The notes below the pieces were generated by a model that saw only the letters and a list, made by a program, of their open reading frames with translations, was not told the origin of the DNA and made no database searches. Shown here one piece after another: positions 41,610 through 51,567 of a stretch of 64,000 bases of DNA (positions within the stretch are counted from its first letter, which is position 1; every line of letters starts with the position of its first letter). The position numbers and the translations under genes were made by a program. Source of the DNA: Macrosoma leucophasiata (Eukaryota; Arthropoda; Insecta; Lepidoptera; Hedylidae); assembly GCA_036365455.1 (NCBI GenBank), contig JAWQUS010000023.1, positions 7,316,001 through 7,380,000 of the forward strand, written 5' to 3'.

Positions 41610-41703
41610 ACGTAACTTCACGCCTGTAATCCCTGAAGGGGTAGGGTAGGGGTGGAGGCATGAATTCAAGCATATCTGCAAACACCCACGATTCGCCGTT
41701 TAT
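41610..41703 (-). mobile_element. SINE-A fragment captured in family P, copy 2
   Basis: Same borders as in copy 1 (7084-7181): enters after 'attgtattaaaacgtaac' and leaves at 'gattcgccg', followed by 'tgttca'. Confidence 0.8.
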
Positions 41704-41730
41704 GATTTGTTCAGTGTAAAAAAAAAACAA

Positions 41731-41929
41731 ACAGACGCTTACACTCACAGCCCCACAGTAGGTATAAACCTGTGTTGTGGGTGCCGTTGTACACATACAA
41801 CACATACACAAACACCCAGACCCGAAACAAATATCTGTAGGCCATACAAATATTTGTCCCGGTGCGGGGATCGAACCCGCGACCCTTCGAATCAAACGGT
41901 CGTCTCACACCGCTGGTCTAACCGGGTCG
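41731..41929 (-). mobile_element. SINE-D, complete, nested in family P
   Basis: Complete tail ('cgcttacactcacagcc') and tRNA head ('caccgctggtctaac'). The flanking 'gtgta' (41713-41717, 41929-41933) and the uninterrupted site in copy 1 ('cattgtattaattt', 7186) show that it inserted here after the two P copies separated. Confidence 0.85.
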
Positions 41930-42245
41930 TGTATTAATTTGCTGATATTTAAGCAATTAAAATATAATTAATTGTTTCAGGCTTGGCACCGACTTCAAAC
42001 CTATTAGTAAATAGCACATATAAATAATAGGTAGTATATGATTACAATTAAATCATTATTATTTTTTACTTTTCAGTTTTGAAGTCGGTTTTTCCAAACG
42101 TAGTTATATTTTGACGTAACATGTAAGGTTTTATTACCCAATGATCATTATACTATTTCATCTGAAGTTCTTCTTACTTTTCATTCAAATCTGTACTTAT
42201 TAACGTTTCGTAATAATCCAGAAGCAAATATTTCTTCGGACACAG

Positions 42246-42535
42246 TTTTTTTTTTATGTAATGGAAGTGGCAAACAAGCATGCAGTTCACATTGATGTTA
42301 AGTGATGACTGCAGCCTATAGACACCCACACAAAGACCAAGGTCAAAATGCAGATGCGTTACCACTCCAGAGGCACAGAGGTGTTATACCTGTGTGCCGG
42401 AAATTACAGAGCCGTACATTACCACCTGACCGGAACACGATAGTGCTGAACACTACCATTTAGCGGCAAGTAAATAAGGTAATGCGGTGGTGCCTACGCC
42501 CGCGAGCTCCGTCACTGGAGCTCTACCACCAGTAA
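42246..42535 (-). mobile_element. Family-B SINE, complete
   Basis: About 290 bp, T-run left, head right, consensus order intact. One of the best preserved B copies. Confidence 0.88.
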
Positions 42536-43015
42536 AAATATACCTATACCTTTATGCTTCGTTGATTTAAAAAAAAACCTTTAAATCTAAAAAAAAGTAA
42601 AGACGTGTTAGTTGGAAAATCCTAGTGTATTATTGTGCAATCGAAAAATAATTGTATTGTCCAAAGCTCTTGTGTTCAGTTGGTATCATAAGAATAACTT
42701 AAAACTTTGTGTCTTAGGTTCTGAAGGCTTTGCATAAAATGGAGATGTTATTACTTAGCCCAAGGTGAGGATAAAGTAGAAAGGGAAGTTTTCTCAATGA
42801 ATAACATTTGTGTACCGAAATAGCATTTAGTGTTGGCCGGTAACAATATTAAACTTGGGCCAAACTTGTAATCGTTATTTGAAAAAATCTGGGCTACATG
42901 AATTGAATATTTAACACAATACCTCAGAGTATTAACTAGTTATTCAAACTCTAAGCATAATATTCTGTAGGTACGTTAGAAATGTATTATGAATGCTTTT
43001 CCTTTCTTTATAAAA
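42536..43015. other. No recognised feature
   Basis: Nothing supported. Confidence 0.4.
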
Positions 43016-43120
43016 AGAGGCGTAGTGCGAGTCGGACTTTCCCATGAAGGGTCATTAATTAGATGTTCACTACTACGGTTCTGTTCTTACGTACGTTACG
43101 TTCGTTAGTTTAGAACGCTA
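43016..43120 (+). repeat. Family-G left end
   Basis: 'gtagtgcgagtcggactttc' and 'catgaagggtcattaatt' correspond to the well known lepidopteran phrase around 'agtgcgagtcggac...gaagggttccgta'. Confidence 0.55.
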
Positions 43121-43764
43121 CAGATCTTCTAAATACCATCTAACAGACTACCAATAAATTAAACGTTTCTTATGGAACCCAGAAAGTTGATAAACATTGA
43201 TATAATATAACATTGTTTAAATATAAACTACATAAGTTATGAATGTTTCTCTTTTTTTTGGCATTTTCAGTAGAGAGCGATGTATATTTACATTTTTATA
43301 AAATTATGTTAGGAGAGGACATGTACCGTGAGTTTAGGGTAAATTATTACGGTTGACGTTCATATAACATATAACCAGTACAAAATAACCAGACGCCCTT
43401 TTATTGGTAATCTCAGAATTAACGACAACGATTGTGGTTTTTTTCATTGTGGTTCTTCATAAAAAAAGAAACGTATTTCAAGAAAATTTAGAGCCTCGCG
43501 TAGTCCTGGATGCGTGCCAGGCTGAATGATCTAAGTTTTATCCGCACTTTAGTGACTAATATAACTATCGAAAGTCGATCCAGTAGTTTTTGAAAGCGAT
43601 TACATTGTATATGATTAGGGTACATATTTGTATGGGCAAATCATATTATTACGAATAGTAGCTGTGATTTATTAGTCATCGGGTTGGACATGGAACATTT
43701 TTTTTTTTTTTACATTAACATTTCGTAACTCGTACTTACTCGTTACGAAATATTTGTAGAATTA
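43121..43764. other. Unassigned; family-N repeat at 43480-43640
   Basis: 43480-43640 ('agcctcgcgtagtcctgga', 'tgcgtgccaggctgaatgat') matches 45955-46095 in the same direction. Both look like decayed LINE 3' UTR. Confidence 0.45.
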
Positions 43765-43958
43765 AAGTGACATATCTCAAAAAATTAAGAAAATCACTTT
43801 TATACGTTAAACGTTAAATTGATCATTAATAAATGATTTTTAAGACCTAGATAGATAGATGAAAACTATCTATCAAATTATTAATAATTTGATAGGTTAT
43901 ATGTTTTTAAGTCGTTTACATGAAAGTGATTTTCTAAATTTTTTGAGATATGCCACTT
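43765..43958. mobile_element. MITE-like inverted repeat with central 26-bp palindrome
   Basis: Arms 43765-43802 and 43921-43958 match at about 35 of 38 positions ('catatctcaaaaaatt' inverted). Near the centre, 43870-43895 is a perfect 26-bp palindrome without loop. No ORF, no clear target duplication. Confidence 0.75.
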
Positions 43959-44190
43959 CAAAAGTTTCATGTCACAATGTTTGTAACAATACTTACTTTT
44001 CCGAAACAGCTGGATCGATCATTATGAAATTTCGTGTGTATATTTGGTAAGTATGGGAAGCGGTTGTAGTATATTTTTAATATCCTAAAATGGTAAGGAT
44101 GATTCTCAACAATTTTTTATTTTCGATTTTTTGTACATTTATTTTTTTTACCTCTAAAACGATACGAAGTTCGTCAGGGCAGTTAGTAAC
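43959..44190 (+). repeat. 'catgtcacaatg' type repeat
   Basis: Begins 'catgtcacaatgtttgtaac' and ends 'gaagttcgtcagggcagtta'. Same frame of ends as 27301 and 46905. Confidence 0.55.
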
Positions 44191-44247
44191 ATTATACGTA
44201 TAGATTTATTTTGTGTCAACATCTAACTTTAGAAAATGAACGACTTT

Positions 44248-44475
44248 TTTACTGGTGGTAGAGTTCCAGTGTGGGCCTTGAGGGCGTATGTACCACCGTA
44301 TTACCTGATCTATTTGCCACCAAAGGTATTGTTCAACATTATTGTGTTCCGGTTAGATGTTAGATTGTAATGTCTGGTAACTTAGGTCACAGAGGTGGCA
44401 ACGTATCTGCATTTTGACATCTGGTTTTTGTGTATAAGCAGCAGTCATCAATTGAAAGCATGTGAGCTGCATGTT
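44248..44475 (+). mobile_element. Family-B SINE, plus strand, diverged
   Basis: Head 'tactggtggtagagttccag' at the left, then consensus order to 'gcagcagtcatcaattgaaa'. No poly(A) remains. Confidence 0.75.
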
Positions 44476-44950
44476 CAATGTTCACATATACCTAAGTCTT
44501 TAAAAGTATGTAGTACGGAGCTTAAACGGTCATTTTTCGATTAAAGTTTGTGAAATATTTATCTTCAAAGTGTAAATTGTTCTTAGATTTAAGTATCTTT
44601 CCCCTCTACCAGCTAAACGGTGGTGTTTAGAGGTATGGAAAAAAAAACGGTGATTGTACATAATATATAATTAATTCAACTCGTCAGTTCACGAAAAAAA
44701 TATGACAATAGATTTTTTATGTTGTGGAAGTTGCAAACAAGCATGCAGTTCACATTGATGTTAAGTGATAACTACAGCCTAGGTATAGACACCCACACAA
44801 AGATCAAGGTCGAAATGCAGATGCGTTACCACTCCTGAGGCCTAAGGTGTTATGACTCTGTGCCGGAAATTACAGGGCCGTACCTACATTACCAGCTGAC
44901 CGGCACACGATAGTGCTGAATACTAGCATTTAGCGGCAAGTATATTAGGT

Positions 44951-45453
44951 TAGCCGTACATAATGCTGTACTTACTCCAACGCTTTTATATGGAAGCGAG
45001 AGCTGGGTATGCAGGAAAGAGCATGAAAGTAAGTTGAACGCGGTCGAGATGAGATCTTTGCGCAAGATCTGCGGTGTATCACTCACCGATCGCGTTCGTA
45101 ATGAAGATGTAAGAAAGAGACTTTGTGTGAATGATAGTATCGGTGTAAAAATGAAAAAAGGCATGCTCTGATGGTTCGGGCATATAGAAAGAATGTCGAA
45201 TGAGCGAATGACTAAACAGATATACAATGCGAATGTGGATGGTTGCAGAGGCCCAGGAAGACCAAGGCTGACCTACCATGACCAAATAGGTCGAGTTCTG
45301 TCTGATGGTGGGATCAAAAGTCTTAGGAATCGGCGTGCATGTATGAAGAGAATGATGAAGGTAGACGAGGCACGAGAGGTTTGTCAGAACCGGGATGTCT
45401 GGCGCTCTACACTCTCTGCCTACCCCGTTAGGGACCTGGCGTGAAGATACATA
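44951..45453 (+). mobile_element. RTE-like retrotransposon, 5'-truncated, 10-bp target duplication
   Basis: 503 bp with the ORF2 C-terminus and a very short 3' tail ending in 'gaagatacata'. Such a short 3' UTR with a simple-repeat end fits RTE-type LINEs. Flanking 10-bp duplications are perfect. Fragments of the same element lie at 13470, 29266, 50268 and 56985. Confidence 0.88.
44953..45444 (+). pseudogene. RTE-like ORF2 C-terminus, one in-frame stop
   Basis: 164 codons open from the truncation point except for one TGA at about codon 83: 'AVHNAVLTPTLLYGSESWVC', 'LNAVEMRSLRKICGVS', 'KKGML*WFGHIERM', 'GCRGPGRPRLTY', ending 'YPVRDLA'. 'LLYGSE.W', 'E...LR.I.GV', 'WFGH..RM' and 'GRPR' are the usual landmarks of the LINE C-terminal domain. 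At the stop the family usually has Arg, so CGA to TGA is likely. The good preservation fits a fairly recent insertion. Confidence 0.85.
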
Positions 45454-45520
45454 TATATTAGGTAATGCGGTGGTGCCTACCCGCCCACGAGCTCCGTCAC
45501 TGGAGCTCTACCACCAGTAA

Positions 45521-46689
45521 ATGTTTCATTTTTATAATTTCAATTTTTCATTTCATGTTGTTCGTGGCCGATATCGGCCAACTGCGGCTCAAGAGAAAGG
45601 AAAACTATCATGCCTCACACTCAATAACTTTACGAGTTTTATTATTGTCAATCAACTTATAAATGTACCCCGACACACGATTGGCGGACTTTTTAATTCA
45701 ATTTCAAATAAACTGAAACTGTTAAATTCATCCAAATGGTACGTGCGGATGTTGGTAAGATAAATGTACAGGCCCTAAATTAAATGTATGTCCTAAGAAA
45801 TAATAATAATAAATAAACTCAATGTCCCTGACCTTACGACCAGCTATATGTATTCAGACTATTCAGCTATATGTTTCACGACAAAAAACTGCATGTGAAT
45901 ATGTATATTAGTTTTGTAAAGGTATAAAATAGTATCAAATTTGTTGATCGGCGAAGTTTAGCGGTTCGCGTGGTTCTGGAAGCGCGCCAGATTGAGTGAT
46001 ATCTAAGTTTCCTCCGACATTGCAGTTCAGAACTCTGCTGACTTCGCTATCGAATATCGATTCGGCAGTTCATCAGGCCACAGACTAAACATACGTCTGC
46101 AAGTACCAAAATATAATCAAAAATATCTATATCTATTTGTGTCTATTTCTGACTATTTTCAATTTATTGTCTACAAAAGATGGGAAATACCAATTCCAGT
46201 TTAATAATCATTATCCAATTGTGATAGTCAATCGAAGGTAAATATTATTTGCGTCAACATACCTACTATCTACCTAATACTTTAAGTATTGACAGAATTA
46301 TAAGTCCATTTCATTTTAAATTTATAAGTTGTCAATCGATTTTCCTGGTACGTTAGGAGTTCCGTCGTCTAGCGAAACTTTCCGTAAACAAGTTTCCGAA
46401 CTAGCCGTGTTTGAACCCAGTTTGTCTCAGAAAAAGTGGTACAGTTTTCTTTGAGAGCAATAACATTTCTGTTAGGTTAGATACGAACTATCGGACACGG
46501 CTTAACTCGTGATTCATAGTCGTAATTAATCAGTGTTTCGGGCTTTTATCGAAGGCTAATCTCGAAGAATAGCTTCAACCTATTTGTCTTTAAGTTTTAT
46601 TTGTACAAATTTATTGACTGGTTCCATAATGGACCAATTCTTTTTTCATTGTCTCTCTCTTTTTCCGGTTTGTCATATTTGAAAAGGAT
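45521..46689. other. No supported gene; family-N repeat at 45955-46095
   Basis: 45955-46095 pairs with 43480-43640. The 65- and 80-codon frames near 45465-45763 overlap each other and have no motif. Confidence 0.45.
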
Positions 46690-46880
46690 GCATTGATGGA
46701 GGATTTTGTCACCCCCCCCCCTCTCCCCGAGGGTTTCCGCCTTGTCGTGGCAGGGGGCTTATTAGTCGGTGGATTGAGCTACACCGGCGAAGCTAAGAGG
46801 AGCCCAGCGAGGGAGCGGCGTTTGGCGTGACTCTGCCCACCACTCGCTGCTGTGGTGAGGAACGGCGCGAAGCGTTTTGA
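46690..46880 (+). other. GC-rich island, possibly a LINE 5' UTR
   Basis: 'ccccccccctctccccgagg', 'cgccttgtcgtggcaggggg', 'caccactcgctgctgtggtg'. It is sharply GC-rich against an AT-rich background. Such sequence occurs at the 5' ends of some non-LTR retrotransposons, but no ORF follows here. Confidence 0.4.
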
Positions 46881-46904
46881 CAACAGTTCTGCTTAATAGA
46901 CGTC

Positions 46905-47235
46905 ATCTCTATCTCTATATACATACAATTATCGTGTCACAATGTTAGTTACCATATTCCTCCGAGATGGCTGGACCAATTCTTCAGAATTAGTAGGTCT
47001 GAGAATTCATTTCATTTTTTTTATACTTTAGTTTGGTAATGTGCCCGGAGATGTCAACAGGCTCGCCACCTGTTACATGGGCCAAAACGTAACAGGCGAA
47101 TCGTGGGTGTTTGCATGTATGCTTGAATGCATGCATTTACCTCTGCCTACCCCTTCGGGGATTACAGGCGTGAAGTTACGTTTTTTTTTTATAATTCTAA
47201 GGCGAAATGAAGTTCGTCGGGGCAGCTAGTAATAA
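46905..47235 (+). repeat. 'cgtgtcacaatg' type repeat hosting a SINE-A
   Basis: Left part 'attatcgtgtcacaatgtta', right part 'gaagttcgtcggggcagcta'. The SINE-A at 47030-47180 interrupts it between. Confidence 0.6.
47030..47180 (+). mobile_element. SINE-A, 5'-truncated
   Basis: Starts 'agtttggtaatgtgcccgga' and ends 'ggcgtgaagttacg'. T-rich flanks with 'ttttttttata' on both sides (47015-47025 and about 47183-47193) look like the target duplication. Confidence 0.85.
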
Positions 47236-48763
47236 TATATTATTAATCATGCCTCAAGGTATAAATAGGTTCAAATATAATGGACCGCCGATATTCCACA
47301 TTAAAGATAGTGGCAGTGAAATATGACTTCAACCTGAGAATACTGATTTATCACTCGAGAGAATAAACAAAATGTCAAATAAGAAGAGAAGTAGTTAATT
47401 GATGATGAAAGTAGCCACGTTCACCCCGTAATATATTAACTCATTCGTGAATCAAAGCATACGGGCTTTAGTTTCACATTTTCACTGTACACGTTTAAAA
47501 GTGAAAGAATTTCTGAGGGCACTTTGAGTAAACTGCAGGAAAGCAAATCGTTAGAACGAACTAACCACAAAGCGTTTACAGGATCAAAGAAATCGTATAA
47601 AGGGGGTTACGCGTTTAGTTGAAATACCGTTTTAAACGATACATCTTTTTAAAGACGCGTTGCCGTTGTCTAGTGTATTAAGAGCACAGTCCACTGTTGC
47701 CTTTGTGTTTGTTTTTTTTAACGCTTTGTGTTGAATATTTTCAGTTTGTTTTTTTTTATTGAAACGGTACTTGCTTAGGAATATATGTCTTCGCAACACG
47801 TTTCTGGTTTAACAAAGAGCGTAGAACGACGAATACCTTTTGTTTAATACCTTTTTCTTTTATCTCGACATATACACAACAACCTCAAAGATTCTTGACC
47901 TCATCTCTTTCGTTTGAGAATGAAAACATGAAATTGTACAGCCGAAATTATTTTTATTACTGCAAAGCCTATTTGATATATAATATTTATTCTGTGATTT
48001 ACTACACATTGTGTTATATGTTTTACATGTTGATAAGCGACCGTCTTCCTTTAGTCTGAGGCGAACGCATATTTTGTGCAAAGGACTCATCTAAGCATCA
48101 TTTCTTTTATCACGCTCAGTTAAAATAATTTGACAAAATTTCAATCGACGAAAAACAAAAGAGGAGGTGGTTATCAATTGAACGTGTATATTTATTTAAT
48201 GCATGACCGCGCATGTTTTTTTACTGTGTGGTCTGATTTTCATGATTCTTTGTTTAATCGATAGTGTATCAAGTTGGTTCCATTTAATTTCATTAAAAAT
48301 GTAAGCAGGCAGGGTACCAAAGTCTGTTCGATATACACGTAAACTTCACTGTCTAGTCAGTGAGTCAGAACTTTTTATTTCAATGTTAAACATAAATCCT
48401 TGGCCCAAGAAAACTTAAAACGTTCACAAGGGTTATTCTTATTCTAAAGACGTTGAATAAGAAGGGTTTTTCGAAATCTCATCTTAGATGGTGAAAATAA
48501 AGATTGACATTTTTAGGGGATTTTCTTTTTATTTTTTTTGATTAAACATGATTATAGACAATGAAACACGTGGCTCAGCTTTTTTGAGTATTCAATCAAG
48601 AAGGATAAAAATAGGGGAAGATAGTTTGTATGCTGCGAATAATAAGCGGACGAAGTCGCGGGCAAAGGCTAATAGGTCGATAAAGCAACACTGCTTTGAT
48701 TTTTATAGTCATAAAATATTTCGCAAGCAGGCTTGCCTGGTATTACTCGCGAGCGAAACCGAG
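47236..48763. other. No supported gene
   Basis: 1.5 kb without recognised repeats. Frames at 47860-48090 (minus) and 48548-48805 (plus) lack motifs. 'agtcgcgggcaaaggctaat' at 48654 is a repeat end of family-M type. Confidence 0.4.
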
Positions 48764-48850
48764 TTTTGGCAATTATTCAATTATTTCGCTTCATTACGCG
48801 ACTGACGACCGCGTCGACCGTCATTACAAACGCAAATGTTTTTATGTATA
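48764..48850 (+). repeat. Direct repeat paired with 50960-51035
   Basis: 'caattatttcgcttcattac' and 'gcgactgacgacc' occur in both places, about 2.2 kb apart on either side of the TIR element at 48987-50532. Confidence 0.6.
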
Positions 48851-49352
48851 TACAACTTCGTTTCTGCGCAATGTATGAGTAACCAGTGATATTGTATAGA
48901 CATGACTTTTCTACGTAGATAAGTAAGTACATATTTAATTTTCGGTCCGGCTTTTTATTCTCAATTAAGTAGGTATACCCCAAATACGGGTACTACGTCT
49001 GAACGGACCAAAAAGAATGGACCGGAAAGGTAGTCCATTCGGCCGTAACCAAAAAACGTCTACGTCCCAACGGCCCGGTCATAAAATAATTTAAAAGTAC
49101 AGTCGCATACAAGCGTAACAGTCGTATGGTTTATAAATTTTTACTACAAAATATTTACATATTTAAAGTAGTATTTAATCTAATAGTTGTAATCTAAGTA
49201 AACAAAATCGTTAACATCTTCGTTTCTAGTTGGCACGACTTCAGGTACCTAACTCAACAATGACCCTTTCTTATCAACCAATCACAAGCAGGCAGTTTAT
49301 CTGTTACGTCAGAGGTGTGGCGAAAAGAAGGTTCTTAATAATATGCAATTAG

Positions 49353-49738
49353 TGTTTTTTTTAGGTTCCGGAGTAAACAAGGAACCCTTATAATTTAGCC
49401 ATGTCCGTCTGTCTGTCTGTCCGTTAGCGCAAAAACTATTGGTACTAGAGACTTGAAATTTGGCACAAGTGTACACCTTAATCACGCCGTCAAAGTAATA
49501 TGATAAAAACATGAAAAATTAAATTATATAGGGTATACTCTCACATCATTTAGTTAACCGTTCGTGACTTATTAAGCTTTAAAGTGCCAATTTTCGTTAG
49601 AGTCAAGTGTCCCCCCTCCTCTACCAACTAAACGGTAGTTGTTAGAAATTCAAACGTTGCGGCAATAGTAGCTACATATAACGAAATTAAAAGGAAAATT
49701 GTCACACCTAAGTTGGCTTTAAAAGTTTGCGAGTAATA
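49353..49738 (+). repeat. Family-G repeat
   Basis: Opens 'tttaggttccggagtaaaca' with (gtct)n at 49405, and carries 'ccaattttcgttagagtcaa' and 'accaactaaacggtag'. It is an inverted match to 61795-62370. Confidence 0.65.
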
Positions 49739-49818
49739 GTCCACCAAATATAATACTCGAAAGTTTTGAACAAGTCCATAGAAAATATTTATATATTTTT
49801 TCATTACATTAATCAATT

Positions 49819-50249
49819 GTGCTATTTATTTTTCGCAATAACACATGCGAGTGAACTTTAGAAATTAAAGAAAAAAACGGAAAGAAAAATTTGACTTCGG
49901 GCAGGAATCGAACCTGCGATCTCAGGATAACGGGTAGCTTAGTGGTAAAGCGGTGGGACTTCGGTAGCTTAGTGATAAAGCGGCTAGACAGGTTATCCAG
50001 TCCAGCCGCTCTTCCAACTGAGCTACCGAAGTCCTGCCCGATTTGTCAAATCTTTCCTTCACATTTATTGCATTGCCTTGTGGTGGCAGCAGCGCCATCT
50101 ATTGCCAAACTATACTAGTTACAGGAAGAGCGGCTGGACTAAATTCCCAGTAGCCGCGAGTTCGAGTCTCGCCTGAAGTCAAATTTTTATTTCCATTTCC
50201 CTTTAAAATATATATCACAAGAATGTGTTAATGCAAAATTATATAAAAC
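49819..50249. mobile_element. Family-C foldback with rearranged tRNA-Tyr-like arms
   Basis: The left terminus ('tttcgcaataacacatgcga') and right terminus ('gtgttaatgcaaaattatat') are inverted. Next to each lies a tRNA-like 3' half facing outward (left B box 'caggttcgattcctgcc' on the minus strand, 49900-49916; right 'gagttcgagtctcgcc', 50159). The middle holds a full 5' half on the minus strand (49985-50033, 'acttcggtagctcagttgg') and two extra 5' halves in plus orientation (about 49931-49956, 49958-49995). It also includes the linker with 'agcgccatctattg'. No ORF. Confidence 0.75.
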
Positions 50250-50267
50250 TATTTTTATATATGTATA

Positions 50268-50325
50268 TATATGTATCTTCACGCCAGGTCCCTAACGAGG
50301 TAGGCAGAGAGTGTAGAGCAATGTT
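50268..50325 (-). mobile_element. RTE-like 3' tip
   Basis: 'tgtatcttcacgccaggtcc' and 'gaggtaggcagagagtgtag' are the reverse of the last bases of the element at 44951-45453. Confidence 0.7.
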
Positions 50326-50435
50326 TTTATAAAGAAAATAATACAAATTTAAGAAAAAATTAAGACTTAAGTATTAATTTATAACTTTTGCACTCGAATG
50401 TACTCCATGTAAATAAATAGCACATTTGTTAACAA
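50326..50435. other. Internal sequence of the TIR element
   Basis: AT-rich, no motif. Confidence 0.3.
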
Positions 50436-50532
50436 TATTTTATGTCCGGTCCGTTGAAATGTAAACGATTTTTGATTACGGCCGAATGGACTACGGTCCA
50501 TTCTTTTTGGTCCGTTCAGACGTAGTACCCCG

Positions 50533-51567
50533 AATACTCCTTAATTCTCAATCCACTGTATTTGTTCACGCGTTTTTAGCCTCAATGCTCTCTGGAATAA
50601 AACTCTGACTTAGAATTCTTTTGATACAAAGAAATATAGGTACGCCAGGTACTGTCATAGGGGTAGACTGATATATATAGTATGTTTTAAGGAATAAGAC
50701 TATTAATAGTTAGTTCTGATTTAGTTGAAATTTGGTATTAATACCCTACATGTACGTATGTAAATCAGGGATCTGAACGTGTAACGTAATTATATGACAT
50801 TTTGGAAGTAAATTCGAAACAAAAAAAAAACGTTATATAGCAAAGAATATTTAATAACAGGTCATAACGTGTATCTGTACTACTATGATAACGTAGACTT
50901 GTAAGAAATCTATGAAATCCGAGGTAATACAGAAAATCTAGTCTGGAGGGAGACCGAGACCGAGCTTCGGCATTAATCAATTATTTCGCTTCATTACGCG
51001 ACTGACGACCATCACCACAAACGTAAATGTTTTTTATGACGTTTTCGCATGAAAACATGCGAGCTTCATGTATTGTAGAAATTATATTTATACGCATATA
51101 TAGTACACTCAACATCCGACGTTTCGATCACATTTCAGATGCCATGGTCACGGGCAGACTAATTAATCGCACTGAACATCGTCGAATTAAAGTATTAACG
51201 TAAGAAATTTTCTTTATTGTACGGAACTTTAGATGTATCAAAAGATCGAAAAGTTGATTTAAGCACTGCAAACTCTTAAGTCACTAAAATTCTCAAAGCA
51301 AATACGGAACACTGCATAAAGTAACAACTCTACACTATACGGGGGGCGTCGAGCCTATTTTTGAAGTGTTGGTTTCTCCTCGGGGTGGACGAGCTCAGCT
51401 CCCACAACGTGGGTTCATAGGTTGCTGGTGGAGCTTGAATTCTTAAGGGTTTGCGTGTTTTGTCTAAATGAAAATCCACCTATCGTTTCTGCTGTTCACG
51501 AAGTGTTAATTAATACATCATGTTTTGCAAATTCGAAATCATGAAACAACATGTTTATTAGTAAATC
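50533..51567. other. No supported gene; repeat partner at 50960-51035
   Basis: 50960-51035 pairs with 48764-48850. A palindromic 'gttttcgcatgaaaac' lies near 51042. Nothing else. Confidence 0.45.

Larger units (their letters stand above)
40938..42111. mobile_element. Family-P foldback element, copy 2
   Basis: Same left module as copy 1 ('attcggccggtat', 'ccactgacgtcctagatagt', 'gcgcatgacaacaagtgaca'). The foldback spans 41447-42111. Its arms, about 41447-41577 and 41980-42111, are nearly exact inverted copies over about 130 bp. The loop holds the inherited SINE-A piece plus a later SINE-D. Arms are better preserved than in copy 1. Confidence 0.8.
44713..45520 (-). mobile_element. Family-B SINE split by an RTE-like insertion
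   Basis: 44713-44950 is the 3' four fifths of B. The head continues at 45454-45520. The break duplicates 'tatattaggt' (44941-44950 and 45454-45463). Confidence 0.9.
48987..50532. mobile_element. DNA element with about 95-bp terminal inverted repeats
   Basis: Left end 48988-49085 and right end 50436-50530 are inverted copies ('gggtactacgtctgaacgg', 'accaaaaagaatggaccg', 'agtccattcggccgtaa'). The flanks share 'aata(c)' (48983 and 50533), a possible 4-5-bp target duplication. Inside are a family-G copy, a family-C foldback and an RTE trace, but no transposase. Non-autonomous; superfamily unknown. Confidence 0.75.

Noticed and set aside
41605..41937. Several 60-96-codon frames on both strands
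   Set aside because: They lie in SINE-A and SINE-D sequence inside the family-P loop.
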